In this document: piece after piece, positions 5,857 to 11,218 of the stretch | Position numbering within the stretch: position 1 is the first letter of the stretch | Layout of the letters: every line of letters starts with the position of its first letter | Notes under the pieces: generated by a model | Databases searched by the model: none | Seen by the model: the letters and a program-made list of their open reading frames with translations, nothing else | What the model was told of the DNA's origin: nothing | Made by a program: the position numbers and the translations under genes | NCBI GenBank assembly: GCA_039820425.1 | Contig: JBCBQD010000192.1 | Span: 1 to 11,218, forward strand | Direction: 5' to 3' | Source: SIO4C1 sp039820425 | Lineage (GTDB): Bacteria > Cyanobacteriota > Cyanobacteriia > Phormidesmidales > Phormidesmidaceae | Length of the DNA stretch: 11,218 nt

Positions 5857-7293
5857 TTACCCGACGCTATTTTCTAGCTTGAGGGCCAGCAGCTTGTCGG
5901 CTTCGGCAGCGAACTCCATCGGTAGCTCGTTAAACACATCGCGGCAAAAGCCGCTGATGATCATCGAAACAGCGTCTTCTGGAGAGATGCCGCGCTGGGC
6001 AAAGTAAAACAGCTGGTCTTCGCCGATCTTTGAGGTAGAAGCCTCGTGCTCGACCCGAGCGGTGTTGTTTTGGACCTGGATGTATGGGTAGGTGTTAGCG
6101 TTGGAGGTGTCGCCCAGCAGCATGGAGTCGCACTGGGAGTAGTTGCGGGCTCCGTCGGCTTTGGGACCCATTTTCACCAGGCCGCGATAGCTGTTTTTGG
6201 ATTTCCCAGCAGAGATGCCTTTAGAAATAATCGTGCTGCGGGTATTTTTGCCGACGTGGACCATTTTGGTGCCGGTGTCAGCCTGCTGGTAATTGTTGGT
6301 CAGCGCAACGGAGTAAAACTCACCGACGGAGTTGTCGCCCACCAGGACGCAGCTAGGATACTTCCAGGTGATGGCCGAGCCAGTTTCTACCTGGGTCCAG
6401 GAGATTTTAGAGTTTTTACCCGCGCACAGCCCGCGCTTGGTGACAAAGTTATAGATACCACCCTTGCCATTTTCATCCCCCGCAAACCAGTTTTGGACGG
6501 TGGAGTACTTGATTTCGGCATTATCTAAGGTCACCAGCTCGACCACCGCAGCATGGAGCTGATTGCTGTCGTACATAGGGGCGGTGCAACCCTCCAGGTA
6601 GGTCACCGAGCTGCCGGACTCGGCCACAATCAGGGTGCGCTCAAACTGCCCCGAGTCACCGTTGTTAATGCGGAAATAGGTGGACAAGTCCATCGGGCAC
6701 TGGGTGTCTTTAGGAATGTAAACGAAGGAGCCATCGCTAAAGACCGCGGAGTTGAGAGCCGCGAAATAGTTATCACCAATGGGCACGACGCTGCCCAGGT
6801 ATTTTTCAACCAGCTCAGGGTGCTCCTGGACGGCTTCTGAAATCGAGCAAAAGATAACGCCGTACTTGGCAAGATCTTTTTTGAAGGTGGTAGCCACTGA
6901 AACGCTGTCAAATACTGCGTCTACTGCCACATTCGCTAACCGCTTTTGCTCAGACAGGGGAATGCCCAGCTTCTCAAAGGTATCCAGTAGCTCGGGATCC
7001 ACGTCATCCATACTATCCAGCTTTTTAGCACCTTGCTTAGGGGCAGAATAGTAGATGATGTCTTGATAATTAATCGACGGATATTTGACGTTGGGCCAAA
7101 CCGGCTCCGTCATGGTCAACCACTTTCGGTAGGCCTTCAGGCGAAACTCAAGCATGAAGGCGGGTTCGTTTTTCTTGGCCGAAATTGTGCGGACAATGTC
7201 CTCACTGAGGCCACGGGGAATCACATCGGACTCGATATCGGTGACGAACCCGTACTTATAAGGCTGGCTGACGACGGATTGAACGCTGCTCAT
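5857..7293 (-). CDS. sufB: SufB, core scaffold of the SufBCD Fe-S assembly complex
   Basis: A 478-residue protein on which [Fe-S] clusters are assembled (formerly Ycf24). It contains the family's conserved C-terminal core: SRGLVKMGPKADGARNYSQC, with C388 continuing into DSMLLGD, then ARVEHEASTSKIGEDQLFY with E417. Their 29-residue spacing equals that of E. coli SufB C405 and E434, which are implicated in cluster assembly. Upstream landmarks include FVYIPKDTQCPMDLSTYFRI, VTYLEGCTAPMYDSNQLHAA and the terminal FCRDVFNELPMEFA helix that contacts SufC. Length fits cyanobacterial SufB (about 480). It lies 31 nt behind ftrC with no obvious promoter or terminator between them, so both are probably read from the SufR-controlled promoter. 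The ribosome binding site is weak. Confidence 0.98.
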   Translation of the reverse strand: MSSVQSVVSQPYKYGFVTDIESDVIPRGLSEDIVRTISAKKNEPAFMLEFRLKAYRKWLTMTEPVWPNVKYPSINYQDIIYYSAPKQGAKKLDSMDDVDPELLDTFEKLGIPLSEQKRLANVAVDAVFDSVSVATTFKKDLAKYGVIFCSISEAVQEHPELVEKYLGSVVPIGDNYFAALNSAVFSDGSFVYIPKDTQCPMDLSTYFRINNGDSGQFERTLIVAESGSSVTYLEGCTAPMYDSNQLHAAVVELVTLDNAEIKYSTVQNWFAGDENGKGGIYNFVTKRGLCAGKNSKISWTQVETGSAITWKYPSCVLVGDNSVGEFYSVALTNNYQQADTGTKMVHVGKNTRSTIISKGISAGKSKNSYRGLVKMGPKADGARNYSQCDSMLLGDTSNANTYPYIQVQNNTARVEHEASTSKIGEDQLFYFAQRGISPEDAVSMIISGFCRDVFNELPMEFAAEADKLLALKLENSVG

Positions 7294-7324
7294 GGTGTAT
7301 GGGTTGAAGAGACTCTAATCGCGA

Positions 7325-7684
7325 CTAGTATTTGTTGGTTTCGTTTCGAATCGTTTCAAAGGAAATTTCTTGCTGATCGCCGACAAAAGCGTTGTCAGGG
7401 GTCAAGAAAAGCATGCAGTGACACTCTTTACGCTCCTGCATAGGGACACAGGGGCAGTTCCAATAGGTGGCTTTGACCTCGGCCTCTTTGTCTTCGTAAT
7501 GGCGACAGGGGCACAATGGCGCGCCCAAATCTTCCTTATGCTTGGCTAAGCCCTCGAGGACGACGGCGGTAACCCCTAGATCAGCACAAAAGTAAGTGTC
7601 GGTGCGCTTAGCGTAGCTCTGGGCAAAGTTACGCATGATCTCCAGATTTTTATCGGAAGCTTGATTGGGCTTACTTAAAGTCAT
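7325..7684 (-). CDS. ftrC: ferredoxin:thioredoxin reductase, catalytic (beta) chain
   Basis: A 119-residue [4Fe-4S] protein that takes electrons from photosystem-reduced ferredoxin and reduces the disulfide of thioredoxin. All six diagnostic cysteines are present: C58 and C60 (CPCRHY), C77 and C79 (CPCVPM), C88 and C90 (CHCMLFL). By comparison with the cyanobacterial enzyme, C58, C77, C79 and C88 bind the cluster, and C60 and C90 form the active-site disulfide beside it. Length is typical (about 115-120). The variable alpha chain (ftrV) is not in this window. It is the first gene of the suf operon, 31 nt before sufB and about 26 nt downstream of the proposed transcription start. A [4Fe-4S] redox enzyme therefore appears to be placed under the Fe-S-sensing repressor SufR. 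Confidence 0.97.
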   Translation of the reverse strand: MTLSKPNQASDKNLEIMRNFAQSYAKRTDTYFCADLGVTAVVLEGLAKHKEDLGAPLCPCRHYEDKEAEVKATYWNCPCVPMQERKECHCMLFLTPDNAFVGDQQEISFETIRNETNKY

Positions 7685-7716
7685 TTGAATTGACAGGATG
7701 CTGAGACAACCAGATG

Positions 7717-7744
7717 ATTCTATAATTAATTAAAACAACGTGAA
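7717..7744 (-). promoter_or_regulatory. proposed promoter of ftrC-sufBCDS
   Basis: On the minus strand a -35-like TTCACG (7739-7744) lies 16 bp from TAGAAT (7717-7722), a five-of-six match to TATAAT. Transcription would start near 7710, leaving a leader of about 26 nt. The -35 box falls inside a SufR operator, as expected for repression. The box matches are by eye and not unique. Confidence 0.4.
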
Positions 7745-7749
7745 TGTTG
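7736..7749. promoter_or_regulatory. SufR operator 1 (CAAC-N6-GTTG)
   Basis: CAAC GTGAAT GTTG is a perfect match to the inverted repeat CAAC-N6-GTTG reported as the SufR binding site in cyanobacterial suf control regions. It overlaps the proposed -35 box of ftrC-suf and its centre lies about 58 bp upstream of the ftrC start. Confidence 0.85.
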
Positions 7750-7788
7750 CTTTACTATTCTTAGGTTACTTTAGGGGATAGACTTTAG

Positions 7789-7802
7789 CAACAAACATGT
7801 TG
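7789..7802. promoter_or_regulatory. SufR operator 2 (CAAC-N6-GTTG)
   Basis: CAAC AAACAT GTTG is a second perfect SufR-type site. Its centre is 53 bp (about five helical turns) from operator 1, so both face the same side of the DNA. Lying nearer sufR, it is the likely autoregulatory site. Confidence 0.82.
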
Positions 7803-7827
7803 TTTAAATACTGTTACAGTATTTAAT
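7800..7827 (+). promoter_or_regulatory. possible sufR promoter
   Basis: TTGTTT (7800-7805) and TTTAAT (7822-7827), 16 bp apart, are the best plus-strand boxes I see. They overlap SufR operator 2 and the 23-bp palindrome, which would fit autoregulation. The -35 match is poor (three of six), so this is tentative. Confidence 0.25.
7804..7826. repeat. perfect 23-bp palindrome beside SufR operator 2
   Basis: The arms TTAAATACTGT (7804-7814) and ACAGTATTTAA (7816-7826) are exact reverse complements around a single T. It begins 1 bp after operator 2 and does not contain the SufR motif. There is no T-run, so it is not a terminator. It looks like an operator for a second dimeric regulator, or possibly a promoter-overlapping dyad. 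The identity of any binding protein is unknown. Confidence 0.8.
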
Positions 7828-7828
7828 A

Positions 7829-7850
7829 GATGCCATAGTGATGCCATAGT
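7829..7850. repeat. 11-bp perfect tandem duplication GATGCCATAGT
   Basis: Two identical adjacent copies, 7829-7839 and 7840-7850, lie between the palindrome and the sufR gene. The unit length is close to one helical turn. It may be a recent slippage duplication or a repeated half-site. Confidence 0.85.
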
Positions 7851-7852
7851 TC

Positions 7853-7882
7853 ATCAACACACTCAGTCGATGAGCCGTTGAT
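7853..7882 (+). promoter_or_regulatory. possible hairpin in the sufR leader
   Basis: ATCAAC (7853-7858) pairs with GTTGAT (7877-7882). Inside it CTCA pairs with TGAG around the loop GTCGA, with a small internal loop between the stems. The outer arms also contain CAAC and GTTG half-sites, but 18 bp apart instead of 6. It sits 53 nt before the sufR ATG. Confidence 0.4.
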
Positions 7883-7914
7883 TCTCGATACGTCAATGCT
7901 TAAGAGTTCCGCTT

Positions 7915-7922
7915 GCGATCGC
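7915..7922. repeat. HIP1 octamer GCGATCGC next to the sufR start
   Basis: One of six HIP1 palindromes in the window; the others start at 2366, 2543, 3937, 8494 and 10325 and lie inside genes. This one is 13 bp before the sufR ATG and is the only intergenic copy. Confidence 0.9.
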
Positions 7923-7935
7923 AACCGCTAAGACG

Positions 7936-8583
7936 ATGACTTCAGTCCAGCAACCGTCTACCAAGGAGGATATCCTGCAGTTCCTCTTAAAGGAGGGGCA
8001 GGCAACAGCGCAGACCCTGGCGGAGCATCTCAAGGTCAGTCCCCAGGCAATTCGACGGCACCTCAAAGATTTAGAAGCAGACAGCTTAATCATTCACAAG
8101 CCCTTGCAAGAGGGCATGGGTCGCCCTAATTACATCTACGGGCTCAGCCGCAAGGGGCGCGATCAGTTTCCCTCTCAGTATGATCAGTTTGCCGTCTCGC
8201 TGCTCGATACTCTGACCGAAACCGTAGGACCAGAGCAGGTTAGTTCGATCTTGAGACAGCAATGGCAGCGTAAAGCCCAGGGCTACCAGGCCAAGCTGGG
8301 GGAACGCCCCCTGTTAGAGCGGGTCAAGCAGCTCGTCAAACTGCGTCAGGCTGAGGGCTATATGGCCGAGTGGCACTCGGTAGACGGTCAAAACGGCGAG
8401 CAGCCTGCCTACATGATCACAGAGTATAACTGCGCCATTTCCCATATTGCTGAGTCTTACCCCACCGTTTGTGGCCATGAGCTGGCTATGTTTGCGATCG
8501 CGCTACCTGACTGCTCCGTAGAGCGCACCCACTGGCTGGTGAGGGGGGAGCATCTATGCGGGTATTTAATTAAGGAAAAATAA
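7936..8583 (+). CDS. sufR: SufR, Fe-S-sensing repressor of the suf operon
   Basis: A 215-residue DNA-binding protein. The N-terminal winged helix-turn-helix of the DeoR/MarR-like type spans about residues 9-70 (KEDILQFLLKEGQATAQTLA, then VSPQAIRRHLKDLEADSLI). The C-terminal part carries C166, C179, C193 and C208 with spacing CX12CX13CX14C, exactly the signature of cyanobacterial SufR, which binds [4Fe-4S] clusters. The cluster-loaded dimer represses sufBCDS and its own gene; loss of the cluster under iron limitation or oxidative stress relieves repression. It is divergent from ftrC-sufB, with two perfect SufR sites in the shared 251-bp region. No strong ribosome binding site is seen before the ATG, but the start fits the family's N-terminus. 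A 92-residue gene follows 8 nt later. Confidence 0.97.
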   Translation: MTSVQQPSTKEDILQFLLKEGQATAQTLAEHLKVSPQAIRRHLKDLEADSLIIHKPLQEGMGRPNYIYGLSRKGRDQFPSQYDQFAVSLLDTLTETVGPEQVSSILRQQWQRKAQGYQAKLGERPLLERVKQLVKLRQAEGYMAEWHSVDGQNGEQPAYMITEYNCAISHIAESYPTVCGHELAMFAIALPDCSVERTHWLVRGEHLCGYLIKEK

Positions 8584-8591
8584 TTGAACCC

Positions 8592-8870
8592 ATGCTAGAC
8601 CAATCCCTCCAATTCTTAACCCCAGAAGAATCTGCCGAGGTGGATAAGGCCCTGATGACGATGCCGGAGAAGTTTTTAACCCGGCTGACGCTCTCTACCG
8701 CTAAGCTGCTGGGCTACATTGCCAAAGATCTGGAAACACCAATTGAAAGCTTGACCCCTGCGCAGATCATCGCCTGGTTTGAGGCTGATTCGAAGCGTAA
8801 GCAGAATGAGGGGATACAGGCTTCGGTACTGAAGTGGGATGCTAAGAATATAGAGGACCTTGAGGAATAA
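8592..8870 (+). CDS. small conserved-looking protein cotranscribed with sufR
   Basis: A 92-residue soluble, mostly helical protein without cysteines, signal peptide or membrane segments. It begins MLDQSLQFLTPEESAEVDKA and contains a charged tail (ADSKRKQNEG and then WDAKNIEDLEE). It resembles hypothetical cyanobacterial proteins I have seen beside suf genes, but I recognise no named domain. The absence of cysteine argues against it being an Fe-S carrier. It starts 8 nt after the sufR stop, with AAGGA at the end of sufR as a plausible ribosome binding site, so it is probably translated from the sufR mRNA and would be autoregulated with it. A role in Fe-S homeostasis is inferred from position only. 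Confidence 0.8.
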   Translation: MLDQSLQFLTPEESAEVDKALMTMPEKFLTRLTLSTAKLLGYIAKDLETPIESLTPAQIIAWFEADSKRKQNEGIQASVLKWDAKNIEDLEE

Positions 8871-8890
8871 GGGGAGAGCAGAAGCAGGGG

Positions 8891-8931
8891 GGCAGAGGAG
8901 CAGAGGGGCAAAAGGTTGTCTGCCTGTTTTT
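8891..8931 (+). terminator. possible intrinsic terminator of the sufR operon
   Basis: GGCAGA (8891-8896) pairs with TCTGCC (8919-8924), followed by TGTTTTT. The loop is long (22 nt), so the hairpin is only moderate. It lies in a purine-rich, GCAG-repetitive stretch that begins straight after the 92-residue gene and ends 3 bp before the converging histidine kinase stop codon. Confidence 0.4.
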
Positions 8932-8933
8932 AG

Positions 8934-10676
8934 TCAATTAGATTGCTGTGCGGGCGATAAGGGAATCTCAATGATAAATGTGGTGCCTTCGCCGGAGGTA
9001 GACTGGCACGATAACTGACCTTGGTGAATATCGACGATAATTTGGTGGCTAATGGATAGCCCCAGACCTGTGCCTTTGCCCACATCTTTAGTGGTAAAAA
9101 ATGGATTGAATAGCTGGTCGAGAATTTCCTTTGGAATACCTGGACCATTGTCTGAAACCTCAATCCTGGCAAGCGTTTTGCCGGTGATTGATTGAGTGTC
9201 AAGAGCCGTTCGAATGGTGATTTGAGGAAGCCAATCTGGCGTGGACTCTGACTGATTTTCGAGTTCTCGCAGGGCATCAATTGCATTCACCAGGAGGTTC
9301 ATAAAGACCTGATTGAGTTGATTGGCAAAGCAGGTGACCAGGGGCAAATCGCCGTAGGCTCTGATGATGTCAATGGCAGTCTGGTCAGCGTCAGCCTTCA
9401 AACGATGCTGCAAAATGATCAGCGTACTCTCAATCCCGTCATGAAGATTAACCGGTTTGAGATCGGCCTCATCTTTGCGAGAAAATGTGCGCAGGGAAGT
9501 GACGATTTGTTTAACCCGATCGGCCCCTATTTTGATCGAGTCCAATAGTTTAGGTAAATCTTCTGATAAGAAATCAAGCTCGATGGCGTCAACCTCAGCT
9601 TGAATGTCGGGGGGCGCATCGGTGTAACGGGTCTGGTAGAGCTGAACTAGCCCCAGCAAGTCGTGAAAATAGATTTTAGCGGGTTCGATATTGCCGTAGA
9701 TAAAGCTAATGGGGTTATTGATTTCATGGGCCACCCCGGCCACGAGCTGACCCAGCCCAGACATTTTTTCGCTATGGATCATATGGGCCTGGGTTTGCTT
9801 CAGTTCGTTCAGAGTCTGCGCTAATTGTTCCGCCTGATGCCGATAGCGGGTTTCTGATTGTTGGAGCTGCCAATATTGGGTTTTTAGCAACCGATCGGCT
9901 TTTTTGACAAAGAGTATTAATACACCATAGAGCAATAGCAAGATCAAGATACTGCCCAGAACCACCCCCCGCTGCGTCTGTCCAATGCGCTGTAAGAGGG
10001 GTGTCACATCGGTATAGAGTTCAACCACCCCCACAATTTTGCTGCTGGTACTGTTAGCGGTGATCGGGATATAGCTGGAGAGCAGATGTCGATCCTTAAG
10101 GTTGCCTCTAAGGGCTTTGAAGGTGTTTCGATGCCCAAGCTGGCTGATGGCGGTACCTGATTTTGCCGATAGAAATCCTTCGGATTGGCTTTTATCAGCC
10201 CCGATTTGGCTCAAATCAGTGGAGAAAACCGTGCGCCCTTGTAAATCGAAAAATTTGACCTTGGCAACGGGCAGGCCTTCTAGCTGATTGAGCACATCCC
10301 GGTGAAGTTGCTCTGTTAGTGGCTGCGATCGCAGCCCCTCGTCACTGATGCTGTCAGTATTCGATAAAAAAGCGCCGTAGTCGTCCCAAAGCGTATTTGC
10401 CAGGGTTTGGGCTAGGGCTGCATTGTTCTCCTCGGTGACGACGACGAGATCATGCATCGCTCGCTGGCGATAAAAAACAGCCAGTAAGCTGGTTGCGATC
10501 GAAAACCCACTTAGGCTGATCAGGGAGAAACGTTTTATCAGACTAAATTTAGAGGACGAACTTTCCCGATCGGTTGATTGAAACCACTGGCCCTTCAGAA
10601 CAATTTGTCCCCTTTGCCGCAGAAATCGATGACTTGCCCTGAATGACATTAGCAGGGATTTTAGGGGATAAGTCAT
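8934..10676 (-). CDS. membrane sensor histidine kinase
   Basis: A 580-residue two-component sensor kinase. A membrane segment at about 50-68 and a second at about 237-257 flank a roughly 165-residue extracytoplasmic domain with a Cache/PAS-like strand pattern (KVKFFDLQGRTVFSTDLSQI). A coiled-coil linker (about 265-305) follows. The phosphoacceptor is H317 in GVAHEINNPISFIYGN, the AHEINNP H-box form common in cyanobacterial HisKA kinases. The HATPase domain has the N-box QVFMNLLVNAIDAL (456-469), G1 DNGPGIP (509-515), the F-box FNPFFTTK and G2 GKGTGLGLSI (533-542). All catalytic motifs are intact. The start is supported by AAGG 7 nt upstream; an ATG at codon 10 lacks such a site. No response regulator is adjacent, so it is an orphan here; the signal is unknown. 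Confidence 0.93.
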   Translation of the reverse strand: MTYPLKSLLMSFRASHRFLRQRGQIVLKGQWFQSTDRESSSSKFSLIKRFSLISLSGFSIATSLLAVFYRQRAMHDLVVVTEENNAALAQTLANTLWDDYGAFLSNTDSISDEGLRSQPLTEQLHRDVLNQLEGLPVAKVKFFDLQGRTVFSTDLSQIGADKSQSEGFLSAKSGTAISQLGHRNTFKALRGNLKDRHLLSSYIPITANSTSSKIVGVVELYTDVTPLLQRIGQTQRGVVLGSILILLLLYGVLILFVKKADRLLKTQYWQLQQSETRYRHQAEQLAQTLNELKQTQAHMIHSEKMSGLGQLVAGVAHEINNPISFIYGNIEPAKIYFHDLLGLVQLYQTRYTDAPPDIQAEVDAIELDFLSEDLPKLLDSIKIGADRVKQIVTSLRTFSRKDEADLKPVNLHDGIESTLIILQHRLKADADQTAIDIIRAYGDLPLVTCFANQLNQVFMNLLVNAIDALRELENQSESTPDWLPQITIRTALDTQSITGKTLARIEVSDNGPGIPKEILDQLFNPFFTTKDVGKGTGLGLSISHQIIVDIHQGQLSCQSTSGEGTTFIIEIPLSPAQQSN

Positions 10677-10915
10677 AGAAAAACCTTAGGCAGGCCAATA
10701 TCTTAGATATCTGATTCCATTAGCTTTCCCAATCTTCTCCAGAGACTCTTTATCAAGTTTCTAGATAAACTTCGGGCCAGATATTGGGTTTTTCTAAGTA
10801 GAGATTCATGCCTGGAAAGGAGGAAGGCGTTGTTCAATCGCTTGCTCAACTGATGACTCAATTGTAATTGGCTGTCCTGTTGATGAGCTCATGGCTCGAT
10901 GAGCTAACAGATTGA
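10677..10915. other. intergenic region upstream of the histidine kinase
   Basis: No convincing gene. It contains the dyad AAGTTT-N6-AAACTT (10755-10772) and a spaced inverted pair CCAATATCT (10695-10703) / AGATATTGG (10779-10787). Either could be part of the kinase gene's control region. A 28-codon minus-strand ATG frame (10806-10892) has no ribosome binding site or recognisable family. No confident promoter boxes were found. Confidence 0.4.
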
Positions 10916-11155
10916 CTAGCGAACTAATGATGCCGCATCGATACCCTCAAACCCGCTTAAATTCTTAGGCTGCATAGCCCGAAAGCCGCTCTCAGAGTGG
11001 CGAGTGCCGCCACTGATCCGTCTACCTGGGAGACCGTGGGATAAATTGTCACCATCCCCAGAGTTTGCCAGGCTAGCATCAGCACCCAACCCTAAAGTGA
11101 GTACATTTCCTAAAATGGCCGCTATTCCGAATTGAACATACTTATGTCTCGCCAT
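10916..11155 (-). CDS. short exported protein resembling the N-terminus of a DUF928 protein, possibly truncated
   Basis: A 79-residue frame starting with a signal-peptide-like segment: a basic N-terminus (MARHK), a hydrophobic core (FGIAAILGNVLTLGLG) and a likely cleavage after ASLA near residue 30. The mature part contains GLPGRRISGGTR (residues 42-53), close to the PGRRxGGGTR motif that opens cyanobacterial DUF928 exported proteins. RAMQPKNLSGF might correspond to the family's following LTALxPENN segment. DUF928 proteins are usually around 200 residues or more, so this one ends very early. All three minus-strand frames meet stops near 10916-10950, so a simple frameshift does not restore a long product. 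It may be a degraded gene or a genuinely short exported protein. No Shine-Dalgarno sequence is obvious. Confidence 0.4.
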   Translation of the reverse strand: MARHKYVQFGIAAILGNVLTLGLGADASLANSGDGDNLSHGLPGRRISGGTRHSESGFRAMQPKNLSGFEGIDAASLVR

Positions 11156-11218
11156 AGGATTAGTCTCTAAATAAAATCTAATAGGGTCGAGAGTCTGGTC
11201 CCGTTGGCCCCTAATTTC

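Noticed and set aside
6046..6528. 160-codon plus-strand open frame opposite sufB
   Set aside because: It lies wholly antisense to the strongly supported sufB, has low-complexity Val/Gly-rich composition typical of reverse-frame shadows, and matches no family I know.
7033..7443. 136-codon plus-strand frame across the sufB-ftrC junction
   Set aside because: It is antisense to both real genes and has no ribosome binding site or family resemblance.
8930..9286. 118-codon minus-strand frame overlapping the histidine kinase C-terminus
   Set aside because: It is an alternative frame of the HATPase region, whose motifs are intact in the main frame.
10806..10892. 28-codon minus-strand frame MSSSTGQPITIESSVEQAIE...
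   Set aside because: No ribosome binding site, too short to judge, and upstream extension in the same frame stops quickly; it could be a remnant but nothing supports a gene.

Overview
The window comes from a cyanobacterium. The gene families are cyanobacterial (SufR with a divergent suf operon, a plant-type ferredoxin:thioredoxin reductase catalytic chain, a Uma2/DUF820 protein, a DUF928-like exported protein). The palindrome GCGATCGC (HIP1), a cyanobacterial genome signature, occurs six times in 11.2 kb (2366, 2543, 3937, 7915, 8494, 10325), against about 0.2 expected by chance. Heptanucleotide tandem repeats of the cyanobacterial STRR type in an intergenic gap, and the moderate GC content, suggest a filamentous, Leptolyngbya/Phormidesmis-like lineage, but the species cannot be fixed from this sequence.

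Layout. On the left, three minus-strand genes: the N-terminal part of a sigma-70-like factor that runs off the window edge, a 79-residue protein with a CxxC/CxxH zinc-binding pattern, and a DCC-family (DUF393) thiol oxidoreductase-like protein. A plus-strand Uma2-family nuclease-like gene follows and converges on the suf operon; its coding sequence contains a perfect hairpin with 15-bp arms.

The centre (2137-8870) is an iron-sulfur cluster assembly locus. The minus-strand genes run ftrC-sufB-sufC-sufD-sufS. The divergent plus-strand genes are sufR and a small conserved-looking gene 8 nt behind it. SufB, SufC and SufD form the scaffold on which clusters are built, SufC supplies ATPase activity, and SufS mobilises sulfur from cysteine. 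SufR is the [4Fe-4S]-binding repressor that shuts the system down when clusters are plentiful. The shared control region holds two perfect copies of the SufR recognition sequence CAAC-N6-GTTG, 53 bp apart centre to centre, one over the likely ftrC/suf promoter. Next to the second is an unexplained perfect 23-bp palindrome, then an 11-bp tandem duplication and a predicted hairpin in the sufR leader. The first gene of the operon, ftrC, encodes a [4Fe-4S] enzyme that links photosynthetic ferredoxin to thioredoxin, so a major redox client appears to be co-expressed with the cluster assembly machinery.

Inside the operon, sufB and sufC are separated by 308 bp of non-coding DNA. It carries heptamer tandem repeats in inverted orientation at its two ends, G-quadruplex-type G runs, and small cyanobacterial hairpin repeats. 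The other operon junctions are tight (31 nt, 17 nt and a 4-nt overlap).

On the right are a minus-strand two-transmembrane sensor histidine kinase with no response regulator in the window, and a short exported protein that resembles the start of a DUF928 protein and looks truncated. No tRNA, rRNA, CRISPR array, insertion sequence or phage feature was seen.
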